A stretch of DNA of 64,000 nt from Atribacterota bacterium (GTDB lineage: Bacteria; Atribacterota; Atribacteria; Atribacterales; Caldatribacteriaceae), in assembly GCA_039638595.1 (NCBI GenBank), contig JBDIWM010000002.1, forward strand, positions 1 through 64,000, in the 5' to 3' direction. Below are positions 1 through 8,607 of the stretch, one piece after another (the stretch's first letter is position 1; each line of letters opens with the position of its first letter). The translations under genes and the position numbers were made by a program. Below the pieces are notes generated by a model that saw only the letters and a program-made list of their open reading frames with translations, made no database searches and was not told where the DNA came from.

Positions 1-626
1 TAGGAGAGCACTGGAAATGGACATTGCGTTACAAGACTGAGGATATTGCCATCACTGTTCTGGATGGAGAATCGCCTGATGGGGGCGGAAAAAGCAATTC
101 GATTACTCCCACGATTATCTATGATACCCGAGATGACATTTTCAATCCTCATAGTGGTTGGTGGTGTAGTTTGCAAGCAGAGTTTGCAGGGAGATTTTTA
201 GGGGGTGATTATAACTACAGTAAGTATGTATTAGATGTTCGCAACTATATCGATACGGGTGAGAATGCCACCCTGGCGCTCCGTTTTGTAGGAGGTATTG
301 CCGATGTGGAATTACCCAGATTTGAACAGTTCTCGGTTGGTGGGGTCAATACCTTAAGGGGGTACGACCTCTACGAGTTTCAGGGTGAGAAAATGCTGGT
401 CTTCAATCTGGAGTACCGTTTCGATATTGCTAAGAACACCCAGTTGGTTGTGTTTGGGGATGCGGGATATGCATGGCCTTTAGGTGAAACAATCCGCTTT
501 GCAGACTTGAAAACTGGTTATGGCATAGGGCTGCGTTTCGATACCCCTATTGGTCCGATACGGCTTGATTACGGGATCGGAGAAGAAGGCGGACAGACCT
601 ACGTCAGCATTGGGCAAACTTTTTAA
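1..626 (+). CDS. bamA: BamA outer-membrane assembly factor, C-terminal part (5' truncated by window edge)
   Basis: C-terminal end of an Omp85/BamA beta-barrel, the outer-membrane insertase of the Bam complex. The reading frame is open from the first full codon at position 3, so the gene begins outside the window. Visible family marks are the barrel strand pair around TPTIIYDTRDD, the conserved loop-6 motif TLRGYD (family V/LRGY), and a C-terminal beta-signal ending in phenylalanine (YVSIGQTF). It is the first visible gene of a same-strand outer-membrane run; a skp-like chaperone starts 26 bp downstream. A TamA-type Omp85 protein is possible, but the neighbouring skp and lpxD genes follow the usual bamA order. 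Confidence 0.9.
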   Translation, partial: GEHWKWTLRYKTEDIAITVLDGESPDGGGKSNSITPTIIYDTRDDIFNPHSGWWCSLQAEFAGRFLGGDYNYSKYVLDVRNYIDTGENATLALRFVGGIADVELPRFEQFSVGGVNTLRGYDLYEFQGEKMLVFNLEYRFDIAKNTQLVVFGDAGYAWPLGETIRFADLKTGYGIGLRFDTPIGPIRLDYGIGEEGGQTYVSIGQTF

Positions 627-652
627 GATTTGGTGGAAAGGAGAAAAAGCAC

Positions 653-1231
653 ATGAAGAAGATGTATCACCGGTTGGTCATTGTTTCAGTGGTGACGATA
701 TTCCTCCTGGTTTCGGGACTGGCTTTTGCTCAGAGCAAAAAGGCCACTCCTTCTCCAAAGCCGGCTCCGACGGGTAATCCAGAGACCAACGTATCTTCTA
801 TTGGGTTGCTGGACATTAACAAGATTTTTGAGGCTCACCCGAATACCGCGAAGATCGTGGAGCTGGAAAAGAAAATCAATGAGGAATTCCAGAAAAGGCA
901 GCAGGAATTAACCGAGAAAGGAAAAGGGAAAACCAAAGAAGAGGTGCAGAAGTTAGAAGAAGAGATGAATGCCGAATGGATGCCGATTCGGGATGAGATG
1001 TTAAAAAATCGGCAGGCGCTCCTCGATGAGCGGTATGGTGATATCATTGCTGCGGTGAAGAACGTTTCCGAAAACATGAAACTTACCCTGGTTATTCGGA
1101 GTGAACTCCGCATTCCGGTAAGCCAAAAAGAACTCTTAGAAATGCCCCTTATTTTTTATGGTGGTGTCGATATTACGGACAAGGTGATTGAGGAACTCAA
1201 AAACCTGGTTGCGAGTAAGACCAATCAATGA
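653..1231 (+). CDS. OmpH/Skp-family periplasmic chaperone
   Basis: 192-residue secreted protein of the OmpH/Skp family, which holds unfolded outer-membrane proteins in the periplasm before BamA inserts them. Residues 1-26 form a typical signal peptide (MKKMYHR, hydrophobic core, LAFAQ cleavage region). A lysine/proline-rich linker follows, then the family start around SIGLLDINKIFEAHP and a long charged coiled-coil region from about residue 65 to 125. A GGAGAA ribosome site lies just upstream. The stop overlaps the lpxD start (ATGA), which indicates translational coupling. The linker after the signal peptide is longer than in E. coli Skp. Confidence 0.85.
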   Translation: MKKMYHRLVIVSVVTIFLLVSGLAFAQSKKATPSPKPAPTGNPETNVSSIGLLDINKIFEAHPNTAKIVELEKKINEEFQKRQQELTEKGKGKTKEEVQKLEEEMNAEWMPIRDEMLKNRQALLDERYGDIIAAVKNVSENMKLTLVIRSELRIPVSQKELLEMPLIFYGGVDITDKVIEELKNLVASKTNQ

Positions 1232-2253
1232 AACTTCGGGAGGTATGTCAAATCATTGGGGGTCTCCTTGATGGAGACCCCGATTTCGAGGTGGAGGGGA
1301 TTAAGGAGCCTCAGGAAGCGACGGTTAATGACCTTGTTTTTCTGTATCACCCTCGTTTTATTACCAGTGTCCAGAATTCGCCGGCGCTGGCGGTGGTGGC
1401 GCAAAAGGATTTTCAAGGAAAATTACCAGGAAAACATTGCATTCTCGTCGATAATCCCCGGTACACCTTTACCCAGCTTGTTCCTTATTTTTTTGGGTTT
1501 CCGTCATTTCCAGTGGGGGTTCATCCTCAGGCGATGGTTCATTCTAAGGCGATTCTCAAGGAGGGTGTCTCAGTTGGAGCTTTTTCGGTTGTTGAAGAGG
1601 GAGCGCTGATTGGCGAGCGTACGGTAGTCTATCCTCAAGTGTATATCGGAAAAGATGTGGTCATTGGGCGGGAATGCCTCATCTACCCTCAAGTGGTGAT
1701 TCGAGAACGATGTGTACTTGGTGATCGGGTTATTCTTCACAGTGGGGTGGTAATCGGAGCCGATGGCTTTGGATATGAATGGTATCAGGGAAGATATGTG
1801 AAAATTCCTCACGTGGGTCGAGTGGTCATTGAAGACGACGTAGAAATCGGAGCCAATGCCACAATTGACCGAGCAACCCTGGGAACGACCCGGATTGGAC
1901 AGGGCTCGAAAATCGACAATCTGGTTACCGTAGCTCACAATGTGAGCGTGGGAAAGCATGTGGTAATTGCTGCACAATCCGGTATTGCTGGAAGTAGTCA
2001 GGTCGGAGACCGGGTGGTTATGGGGGGCCAATCTGGGGTTGTGGATCATTGTGATGTGCCTGAGGGAGTGCAGGTTGCCGGGCGAGCTGTGATTACGTCA
2101 CGAGTGGAAAAAGGTTCTATGGTGTCCGGTTTCCCTGCCCAGGACCATCATAAGGAGCTTAGAGAGAGGGCTCTGGTGCGGAAATTACCTGAGATATGGC
2201 AGAGGTTGAAGAGTATCGAGGAGAAACTGACCAGGATCTTCCAGCATGGATGA
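1228..2253 (+). CDS. lpxD: UDP-3-O-acylglucosamine N-acyltransferase LpxD
   Basis: 341 residues, normal LpxD length. It adds the N-linked hydroxyacyl chain to UDP-3-O-acyl-glucosamine in lipid A synthesis, in the cytoplasm. The N-terminal ~100 residues are the uridine-binding domain (VNDLVFLYHPRF). From residue ~100 to 310 there are hexapeptide repeats of a left-handed beta helix (VVIGRE, VEIGANATIDRATLG). The catalytic histidine region is LVTVAHNVSVG, matching NLVQIAHNV in the family. A helical C-terminus (LPEIWQRLKSIEEK) completes the trimeric fold. It starts 4 bp inside the skp-like gene and overlaps lpxC by 8 bp. Confidence 0.95.
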   Translation: MKLREVCQIIGGLLDGDPDFEVEGIKEPQEATVNDLVFLYHPRFITSVQNSPALAVVAQKDFQGKLPGKHCILVDNPRYTFTQLVPYFFGFPSFPVGVHPQAMVHSKAILKEGVSVGAFSVVEEGALIGERTVVYPQVYIGKDVVIGRECLIYPQVVIRERCVLGDRVILHSGVVIGADGFGYEWYQGRYVKIPHVGRVVIEDDVEIGANATIDRATLGTTRIGQGSKIDNLVTVAHNVSVGKHVVIAAQSGIAGSSQVGDRVVMGGQSGVVDHCDVPEGVQVAGRAVITSRVEKGSMVSGFPAQDHHKELRERALVRKLPEIWQRLKSIEEKLTRIFQHG

Positions 2254-3088
2254 GGGAGTACGGCAAAAGACTGTAGCAACTCCAGTTACTTTAGAAGGGA
2301 AGGGGTTACATACCGGAGAAGAGGTCTCGATGACGCTTTTTCCCTCCAAGGAGGACACCGGTATCGTCTTTCGGGTGATACAGAATTCTCGGGAAATTTG
2401 GATTCCGGCCCGGATTGAATATGCAACGTTCGGTTCCCGTTCGACTGCGTTGGCTAATGAAGGTGTTGTGCTCCGAACCGTAGAGCATTTTCTTGCTGCT
2501 TGCTGGGGGTGGGGGATAACCAATTTGGAGGTATGGGTCGAAGGAGGAGAACTTCCTGGAGGTGATAGCAGTGCGCTCATTTTCTTTGAAGCGCTTGCTC
2601 GCGCCGGGATGGTCATCCAGAATAAACTCTGTCCTGTACTTTCGCTGCAGCATGTGCTTAGAGTGGGTGACACAGAAAAAGGCCTGTTTGCGTTTCCGGC
2701 TCAGGACACCCAGGTTTTTTACCTTCTCGATGTGACGCAAAAAGGAATGTTCTTGCAGAGTGTACAGTTTCGAGAAGGGGATGATTTTGCTTGTCTTGCC
2801 CAAGCTCGAACCTTTGCTTTCGAATGGGAGATTGCTCATATTCTGGAACATGGGCTTGGATTAGGAATACGCAGCGAAGCCCTGGTTTTGGATCCCTGGG
2901 GGCGGAGTAACCACCCTTTACGCCATCCTCAAGAAGCGGCCTACCATAAAATCCTGGATTTTCTGGGAGATTTGATGCTTTTGGGGGTAAGAGTTCAGGG
3001 GGGATTCTTGGGTATTCGCTCTGGGCACCAACTTAATCAGCGGATGGTGGAGCTTTTGCGAAAGGAGGTCAAAAATGGTTACCATTGA
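2246..3088 (+). CDS. lpxC: UDP-3-O-acyl-GlcNAc deacetylase LpxC
   Basis: 280 residues, slightly shorter than the usual ~300. This zinc amidase performs the committed step of lipid A synthesis. The first zinc histidine is in TVEHFLAACWG; the second ligand region is HPLRHPQEAAYHKILDFLGD with its His and Asp; GHQLN near the C-terminus matches the GHxxN motif. The family DGSA active-site sequence reads DSSA here (ELPGGDSSA). The ATG lies inside the end of lpxD. Unlike many genomes, fabZ is not fused to or placed next to this gene; a separate fabZ sits near 22.8 kb. Confidence 0.93.
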   Translation: MDEGVRQKTVATPVTLEGKGLHTGEEVSMTLFPSKEDTGIVFRVIQNSREIWIPARIEYATFGSRSTALANEGVVLRTVEHFLAACWGWGITNLEVWVEGGELPGGDSSALIFFEALARAGMVIQNKLCPVLSLQHVLRVGDTEKGLFAFPAQDTQVFYLLDVTQKGMFLQSVQFREGDDFACLAQARTFAFEWEIAHILEHGLGLGIRSEALVLDPWGRSNHPLRHPQEAAYHKILDFLGDLMLLGVRVQGGFLGIRSGHQLNQRMVELLRKEVKNGYH

Positions 3089-3896
3089 TCCCACCGCCAG
3101 AGTATCGAAACATGCCATACTGGAAGAAGGGGTTGAGGTAGGACCGTATGCTATCATTGGAGAAGGAACAAAGATTGGAGCACATGCGAGCATTGGTCCT
3201 TTTGCGGTTCTCGAAGGACGGGTGGAGATTGGTGCGCATTGTGTCATCGGTCCCCATACCATCATTGGCGCTCCGCCACAAGACCTCTCATACCGGGGTG
3301 AAGAAACTGCAGTAGTCATTGGAGAGGGAACCACCATCCGAGAGTTTGTGACCATTCACAGAGCGACTGGGGAAGGAAAAACCACCCAAATTGGCCGGGC
3401 TTGTTTCATCATGGCCTACTGTCATATTGCGCATAATTGTTCTATTGGTGATGGTGTGGTGATGGCCAATGGCGCCATGCTCTGTGGGCACGTAATCATT
3501 GAAGACTGGGCTACCCTAAGCGGGCTTTTGGGAATTCATCAGTTTGTTCATCTTGGGCGGTTGTGTATGGTGGGGGGGCTGGCCAAAGTAACTATGGATA
3601 TTCCTCCCTATACCCTGGCTGACGGTCATCCGGCGCGAATTTATGGCCTCAATCGAGTGGGTCTAAAAAGGCGGGGATTTTCCCCGGAAAAACGTGAAGC
3701 GATCAAGAAAATTTACACTTTTCTTTATCGGAGTGGTTTACCGCTTCGTAAAGCTCTGGAAGAGCTTCCCAAAACGGGGTACGATATGGCTTTGGTTGAA
3801 GAGATTATTGCCTTTTTTGCTCGAAGTAAAAGAGGTGTAACCCGTTGGACCAAGGGCATGGAAGATGTCCGAGAAGATGCTTCTTTTGACGGGTGA
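3075..3896 (+). CDS. lpxA: Acyl-ACP:UDP-GlcNAc O-acyltransferase LpxA
   Basis: 273 residues, the first enzyme of lipid A synthesis. It is built of hexapeptide repeats (VEIGAHCVIGPHTIIG), followed by a helical C-terminal domain (FSPEKREAIKKIYTFLYRSGL). The catalytic histidine is His120 in CHIAHNC, equivalent to His125 of the E. coli enzyme (AHIAHDC). The QDLSYRGEE segment corresponds to the substrate loop PQDLKY. It overlaps lpxC by 14 bp, with AAGGAGG inside lpxC as its ribosome site, and overlaps lpxI by 32 bp. Confidence 0.95.
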   Translation: MVTIDPTARVSKHAILEEGVEVGPYAIIGEGTKIGAHASIGPFAVLEGRVEIGAHCVIGPHTIIGAPPQDLSYRGEETAVVIGEGTTIREFVTIHRATGEGKTTQIGRACFIMAYCHIAHNCSIGDGVVMANGAMLCGHVIIEDWATLSGLLGIHQFVHLGRLCMVGGLAKVTMDIPPYTLADGHPARIYGLNRVGLKRRGFSPEKREAIKKIYTFLYRSGLPLRKALEELPKTGYDMALVEEIIAFFARSKRGVTRWTKGMEDVREDASFDG

Positions 3897-4650
3897 AGGT
3901 AAGATTCCTCTTCTTGTCTATCAGAGAGCCAGCCTTACCAGTGAAGTGCTGGTACTCAGTTCTTCTTTTTTATGCCCTGAGGAGGGACTCCCGGTTCACT
4001 TCTTTTGTTCTTCGTTCTCGGTGAACGATGTGATTCGTTTGGTAAAGGACCATGGGATTCGCAGGGTATGTCTGGCTGGGAAGGTTCCCAAGAGGGTGCT
4101 TTTTCAGGGGGGTTTTCTATCGCAGGAGATCGAAGCGACTTCTCCCTCTTTTGCTGATCAGGTGATTATCAAAAAAGTTATGATGGATTTGATGCGTGAA
4201 GGGCTAGAAGTGGTTTCACCGCTTACCTTTCTCGCTGATTCTTTGACTCCGCCAGGGGTACTCACCGAGAGAATTCCTGATGTCCAGGAATGGTCTGATA
4301 TTGCCTTAGGCTTTCGAGTGGCACGATTTCTGGCTGATGAAGAAATTGGTCAGACGGTGGTGGTGAAAAGGGGGACGGTCCTTTCTCTTGAGGGGGCAGA
4401 AGGAACTGATACCGCGATTCAAAGGGGTCTTGAACTTGGACGTGGGGGTGTAGTGGTCAAAGTGGCGCGCAGCAGCCAGGATTTCTTTATCGACATTCCC
4501 ACTATTGGGTTACAGACGATAGAACTGTTAGTGCGCTTCGGGGGTCAAGTTCTGGCCGTGGAGAGCGGGAAAACCCTCTTTTTAGACCGAGACGAAGCAC
4601 TGGACCGAGCCGAAAAGCATTCACTGAGCATTGTGGGAATTGAGCGATAA
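3865..4650 (+). CDS. lpxI: UDP-2,3-diacylglucosamine pyrophosphatase LpxI
   Basis: 261 residues, DUF1009/LpxI family. It hydrolyses UDP-2,3-diacylglucosamine to lipid X, replacing LpxH. The N-terminal domain begins LLLTGEGKIPLLVYQRA. The C-terminal catalytic domain contains EGTDTAIQRG, VVVKVARSSQD, FIDIPTIGLQT and VESGKTLFLDRDE, all typical LpxI blocks. LpxI is the alternative found in alphaproteobacteria and many deep-branching diderms. It overlaps lpxA by 32 bp, and lpxB begins directly after its stop. Confidence 0.92.
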   Translation: MSEKMLLLTGEGKIPLLVYQRASLTSEVLVLSSSFLCPEEGLPVHFFCSSFSVNDVIRLVKDHGIRRVCLAGKVPKRVLFQGGFLSQEIEATSPSFADQVIIKKVMMDLMREGLEVVSPLTFLADSLTPPGVLTERIPDVQEWSDIALGFRVARFLADEEIGQTVVVKRGTVLSLEGAEGTDTAIQRGLELGRGGVVVKVARSSQDFFIDIPTIGLQTIELLVRFGGQVLAVESGKTLFLDRDEALDRAEKHSLSIVGIER

Positions 4651-4651
4651 A

Positions 4652-5764
4652 GTGGGTAAGGCGATTCTTTTTTCCTGTGGTGACATTTCGGGAGATCGGT
4701 ATGTGGGTGCAATGGTGCGTCTTCTCCGGAGGCGATTTCCGGACGTGGATGTGTTTGCTCTGGGAGGGGAAGAAAGCGCCAGCTCTGGAGCACAGCTTCT
4801 TTATTCTACCGCTTCGCTCTCGACCTTCGGGCTTCTGGAGGCGATTGGTTCCTTGCGCCAGTGGTGGAAGGCGTGGAATCTTGCCCGTCTCTTTATCAGA
4901 ACGTATCGCCCCCAAGCGGTGGTGCTTGTTGATAATCCTGGTTTTAACTTTCGTCTGGCGCATTTCTGTCGAAAACAGAGAATTCCGGTGGTGTACTTTG
5001 CTCCACCTCAAGTGTGGGCCTGGGGTAAAAAAAGAGGCTGGGAGTTAGCAAGACTTGCTGACTGGATTTTCCCCCTTTTCCCCTGGGAAGTTCCCTACTT
5101 TTCTTCTGGTCGGGCCTGTGTTAGGTGGGCTGGGCATCCCCTTTTGGAATTGTTGCGGCAGGGTTTACCGGATATCTGGGAAGTTTTCTCTGAGATTCCC
5201 TGGGTAGTTCTTCTTCCGGGCAGTCGCAGAGCAGAGGTATTGCGATATCTTGAAGTTGTTCAAGAGTACCTCCAAAGGAATCCTTCTCTCGGAGATTCAT
5301 ATCGTCTGGTGGCCGTGGCAGCATCCCCGGAGCTACGGACCCTCTTAACTGAAAAACTGTGTCAATTTTCGGTAACAGTGGTGATGAAAAAGGAACTTCC
5401 TCGTGTTTTGCGTAACGCCAGCCTTGCCATTGCCTGTGCCGGGACGGTCACTCTGGAAGTGGCTCTGGCGGGAGTTCCTCAGATTATCGTCTATCGCCTC
5501 TCTCCATTCACTTTCTGGGTGGCGAAGATGGTATTTCAGGAATCTTTTATTGGATTGCCAAATATTGTTCTGGGGGAACGTATTTACCCTGAGCTTATCC
5601 AGGATGATTTTTCCTGGCGAAACCTGCAGCGAGAGGTGGAGAATATGTTGCAGGATGCACAGATTCGTGAAAAAGCGCTTTTCTGGGCGAGACAGATTCG
5701 GGAACGCCTTGACCGGGGGGATCCGTTCGCACAGGTGGTGGAAGTTCTTGGTACCTACCTCTAA
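4652..5764 (+). CDS. lpxB: Lipid-A-disaccharide synthase LpxB
   Basis: About 370 residues. A GT19 glycosyltransferase condensing lipid X with UDP-2,3-diacylglucosamine. Family signatures are FSCGDISGD at the N-terminus (usual SAGEPSGD), DNPGFNFRLA, YFAPPQVWAWG, LLPGSRRAEV, a GTVTLEVAL donor-site motif and LPNIVLGERIYPELIQ near the C-terminus. The start is uncertain: TTG 4631 and TTG 4640 are in frame upstream, but GTG 4652 gives the N-terminus closest to the family. No strong ribosome site is seen, so coupling to lpxI, whose stop ends at 4650, is likely. Confidence 0.93.
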   Translation: MGKAILFSCGDISGDRYVGAMVRLLRRRFPDVDVFALGGEESASSGAQLLYSTASLSTFGLLEAIGSLRQWWKAWNLARLFIRTYRPQAVVLVDNPGFNFRLAHFCRKQRIPVVYFAPPQVWAWGKKRGWELARLADWIFPLFPWEVPYFSSGRACVRWAGHPLLELLRQGLPDIWEVFSEIPWVVLLPGSRRAEVLRYLEVVQEYLQRNPSLGDSYRLVAVAASPELRTLLTEKLCQFSVTVVMKKELPRVLRNASLAIACAGTVTLEVALAGVPQIIVYRLSPFTFWVAKMVFQESFIGLPNIVLGERIYPELIQDDFSWRNLQREVENMLQDAQIREKALFWARQIRERLDRGDPFAQVVEVLGTYL

Positions 5765-6872
5765 CCAAGGGGGACATCTTCTCATCACGGTCAATAGCCC
5801 TGGAGAGGTGTATTACTGGCTATGGCCTCTTTTAGAGGAATTGAAGTGTTGCTCGTGTGTTCCCCGGATATGGGTTTTTGTATCCCCCTGTCAGTTTGCC
5901 ACCGGTCGAGAAGTTGAGATCGTCCGGAGTTTTCCCTTAGTTGAAAGGGTTTTTTCTCCCCGGGAAACCATCTGGTTTACCTTAGGTCTGTCACGATTTA
6001 CACCCGCTTCTTGGGGTCTTACACTCTTTTTGGGGGGTGATCTTCTCTATGCGGTGCTCTTAAAAAGGAGAACTGGCTACCCCCTGTGGGCGTACGGTGT
6101 ATCCCCCCGGTGGGTTTCTCAGGTGGATCGGTACCTGGTGCGTTTTCCAAATGATATGGTTCGCTTTCCTCAAAAGCAGCGTGTTTACGTGGGGGATTTA
6201 CTGGCCTCGGCGGTGGCAAAATTGAAAACCGAACCCCTTTTCCCTTCAGGTACTCCTCGCTTTCTCTTTTTACCCGGGAGCCGAAGGTTTGCTTACCCGG
6301 CTCTTTTCCCTCTTTTCCAAACCTGGGTAAAGGCGCTGAGAGGACGATATCCGGAGGCTTCCTTTGTCATGGGTTTACCTTTTCATTATCAGCGTGCAGT
6401 GGTACCGGAAATATCGGAGATGGTGGTTTTCTTTGGGAAAACTTCGAGTCTTATCCAGGAGGCGGATCTCGTTATCACGGTACCGGGTTCCAACAATTTG
6501 GAAATTGTGTATCGGGAAAAAAGAGGAATCGTTGTTTTCCCCGCTTCCAGGAAAATTGAAATGCTCCCGGTTATGGGACCGCTGGCTATTTTGGAAAAAA
6601 TTCCCTATTGGGGTAAAATATTGAAAAGAAGAATCCTTTATCGGAGGTTGGAGGAAGCCGGATGGATTTCCCTTCCCAACCTGCTCTGGCAAAAAGAGAT
6701 CTTGCCAGAGCTCAAAGGGAACATTCCTGTGGAGCAATTCCTCGAAGTGGTAGAGAAAACTTTACGGGACCAGACCAAAAAGCTTTTACCGGAAGAACTT
6801 CCATCCCCCGATGCGTCGCTCCGTCTTGTAAACCTCATCATGGAGGCGTGGCATGGTGAAAAGGTCCGGTAG
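5748..6872 (+). CDS. LpxB-like glycosyltransferase (second, divergent paralogue)
   Basis: About 374 residues, related to lipid-A-disaccharide synthase and to so-called LpxB-related proteins. It keeps a degenerate N-terminal glycine motif (VNSPGEVYYW versus SAGEPSGD), FLFLPGSRRFAYP, ITVPGSNNLEIVY in the donor-site position, and LPNLLWQKEILPEL, which parallels the LpxB C-terminal block. There is no ATG near the start. The best candidate is TTG 5748, preceded by GGTGGTGGAAG and overlapping lpxB by 17 bp. CTC or ATC codons at 5781/5784 after AAGGGGGAC are the alternative. Its position between lpxB and msbA implies a lipid or envelope saccharide role; the substrate is unknown. Confidence 0.75.
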   Translation: MVPTSNQGGHLLITVNSPGEVYYWLWPLLEELKCCSCVPRIWVFVSPCQFATGREVEIVRSFPLVERVFSPRETIWFTLGLSRFTPASWGLTLFLGGDLLYAVLLKRRTGYPLWAYGVSPRWVSQVDRYLVRFPNDMVRFPQKQRVYVGDLLASAVAKLKTEPLFPSGTPRFLFLPGSRRFAYPALFPLFQTWVKALRGRYPEASFVMGLPFHYQRAVVPEISEMVVFFGKTSSLIQEADLVITVPGSNNLEIVYREKRGIVVFPASRKIEMLPVMGPLAILEKIPYWGKILKRRILYRRLEEAGWISLPNLLWQKEILPELKGNIPVEQFLEVVEKTLRDQTKKLLPEELPSPDASLRLVNLIMEAWHGEKVR

Positions 6873-8607
6873 TCTTTGGCGGCTTTTGCGTTATCTCCGT
6901 CCCTATGGGTGGTATATCATGGGGGCTTTGTTGATGGCTCTTTTTGGCGCCGGCCTTAACCTCCTTCTGCCTTGGCTTTTGCGGGATACCATCGATCGGG
7001 TTCTCATTCAAAAGGATTTAAGACTTCTGATGTTTATTTCTCTGGGTGTCATTGTGATCTTTTTTGTAAAAGGGATTACCTCATATGCCCAGAATTTCTG
7101 GATTTCTCTGGCTGGTTTTCGGGCCATTACCAAACTCCGTTCAGACCTGTATCAGCATCTCCATTCTCTTTCGGCGTCCTTTTTTCAAGAAACACACCCT
7201 GGAGAAGTGATTTCTCGCATGACCAACGACATCACCATTCTGCAGAACCTATTTTCCAGTGTTTTTGTGAACATCATCATGGATTTTCTCATCTTTGCCG
7301 GTTCGGTAGTTTTCCTGTTTTTCATCCATTGGAAGCTGGCAGCGCTGTCGCTTCTCGTTTTTCCCTTGGTGGGGACGAGCGTCGATTACCTGGGCAAAAA
7401 AATCAAAAGTTTTTCGCATCTTTTGCAAAATAGAGCTGCGCTCCTCACTTCGCTCGTTGAGCGAGCTGTGACGGGAATGAAGATTATTCAATCGTATGTG
7501 AGCGGACACTATGAAGTGGAACGTTTTGAGCGGGAAAACGAAGTAAACTTTTACCTGGCCATGCAACAGGCCAAAGCCAAGGCCATTTTTACTCCCCTTG
7601 TAGAACTGGTTACTTCCTGCGGTATTATGGTGGTCATATGGTATGGGGGACGAGAAGTAGTTTACGGGAACCTCACCCCTGGAGGACTGATTGCTTTTCT
7701 GGGATATCTGGTCATTGCCTCTTCCCCGCTTTCACGTTTTTCGGCCGGCATTCAAACTCTACAGCAGAGTTTGGCTTCGGCGGAACGAATTTTCGAATTC
7801 CTAGACGTCCCTTCTCCCATTCAGGAGGATAAAGAAGCGACGGAGATTACTTCTGTTCGAGAAGGCATTGTTTTTCGAAATGTTTCCTTTGCCTATCGAG
7901 GAGAAGCAATTTTACGCCATTTCAATCTGAAAATCCGGTTGGGGGAAAAAGTGGGGATTGTTGGGCCAAGTGGAGCGGGAAAGACGACTCTCATTAACCT
8001 TTTGCTTCGTTTCTATGACCCAGATGAGGGAAGCATCGAAATTGACGGAGTGGACATCCGGCGATTTAGACTTTCAGCACTCCGTAATCTCATCGGAGTA
8101 GTGCTCCAAGATGCCCTAGTGCTGGGAGGCACTGTCCGGGAAAACATCCTCTATGGGGACTTGAAGGCGTCTTCCGAAGAGGTGTATACTGCTTCCTGCC
8201 GGGCGCATGCCCATGAGTTTATCGTGCATCTGGAAAATGGATATGATACCGATGTCGGTGAGGGAGGAAGTCGTCTCTCGGGAGGACAAAAACAACGAAT
8301 TGCCATTGCTCGGGCCCTGTTGAAAGACCCCCCTATCATGGTTTTTGATGAAGCCACTTCCAACCTGGATCCTGAGTCGGAACGATGCATTCTCAATACC
8401 ATCGCTCAGATTGAGGGGGATAAAATTGTGATTATCATTGCCCACTCCCTGAGAATGGTGCGCAACCTGGACCGGGTTGTCCTTGTGCAGGATGGAGAAG
8501 TCAAAGGGGAAGGAACGCATGAGGAACTGATGCGCTCCAACCCCTGGTATCGAGAGCTGTTTCAGGAAGAAGATTTGAGGGCCAGTTCTTTGAGAGATCT
8601 GCGGTAG
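6853..8607 (+). CDS. msbA: MsbA-type lipid A / lipid flippase ABC exporter
   Basis: 584 residues, a half-transporter with six transmembrane helices (about residues 15-300) fused to one ATPase domain. Walker A is GPSGAGKTT near residue 371, the Q-loop VVLQDALV, the signature RLSGGQKQR near 475, Walker B IMVFDEATSNLDP, and the H-loop IIAHSL. It would flip core lipid A across the inner membrane. It is the last gene of the lipid A run, starts 20 bp inside the upstream LpxB-like gene, and ends tail-to-tail over the DUF4416 gene by 46 bp. A general multidrug exporter cannot be excluded by sequence, but the context favours MsbA. Confidence 0.88.
   Translation: MVKRSGSLWRLLRYLRPYGWYIMGALLMALFGAGLNLLLPWLLRDTIDRVLIQKDLRLLMFISLGVIVIFFVKGITSYAQNFWISLAGFRAITKLRSDLYQHLHSLSASFFQETHPGEVISRMTNDITILQNLFSSVFVNIIMDFLIFAGSVVFLFFIHWKLAALSLLVFPLVGTSVDYLGKKIKSFSHLLQNRAALLTSLVERAVTGMKIIQSYVSGHYEVERFERENEVNFYLAMQQAKAKAIFTPLVELVTSCGIMVVIWYGGREVVYGNLTPGGLIAFLGYLVIASSPLSRFSAGIQTLQQSLASAERIFEFLDVPSPIQEDKEATEITSVREGIVFRNVSFAYRGEAILRHFNLKIRLGEKVGIVGPSGAGKTTLINLLLRFYDPDEGSIEIDGVDIRRFRLSALRNLIGVVLQDALVLGGTVRENILYGDLKASSEEVYTASCRAHAHEFIVHLENGYDTDVGEGGSRLSGGQKQRIAIARALLKDPPIMVFDEATSNLDPESERCILNTIAQIEGDKIVIIIAHSLRMVRNLDRVVLVQDGEVKGEGTHEELMRSNPWYRELFQEEDLRASSLRDLR

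Noticed and set aside
2905-2920. Altered DSSA motif as sign that LpxC is inactive
   Set aside because: Zinc His, Glu-Pro and Asp positions and the His/Asp and GHxxN blocks are all intact, so activity is expected.
5403-5747. Extended N-terminus of the second LpxB-like gene back to 5403
   Set aside because: It would overlap lpxB by more than 300 bp and the extra sequence has no similarity to LpxB.
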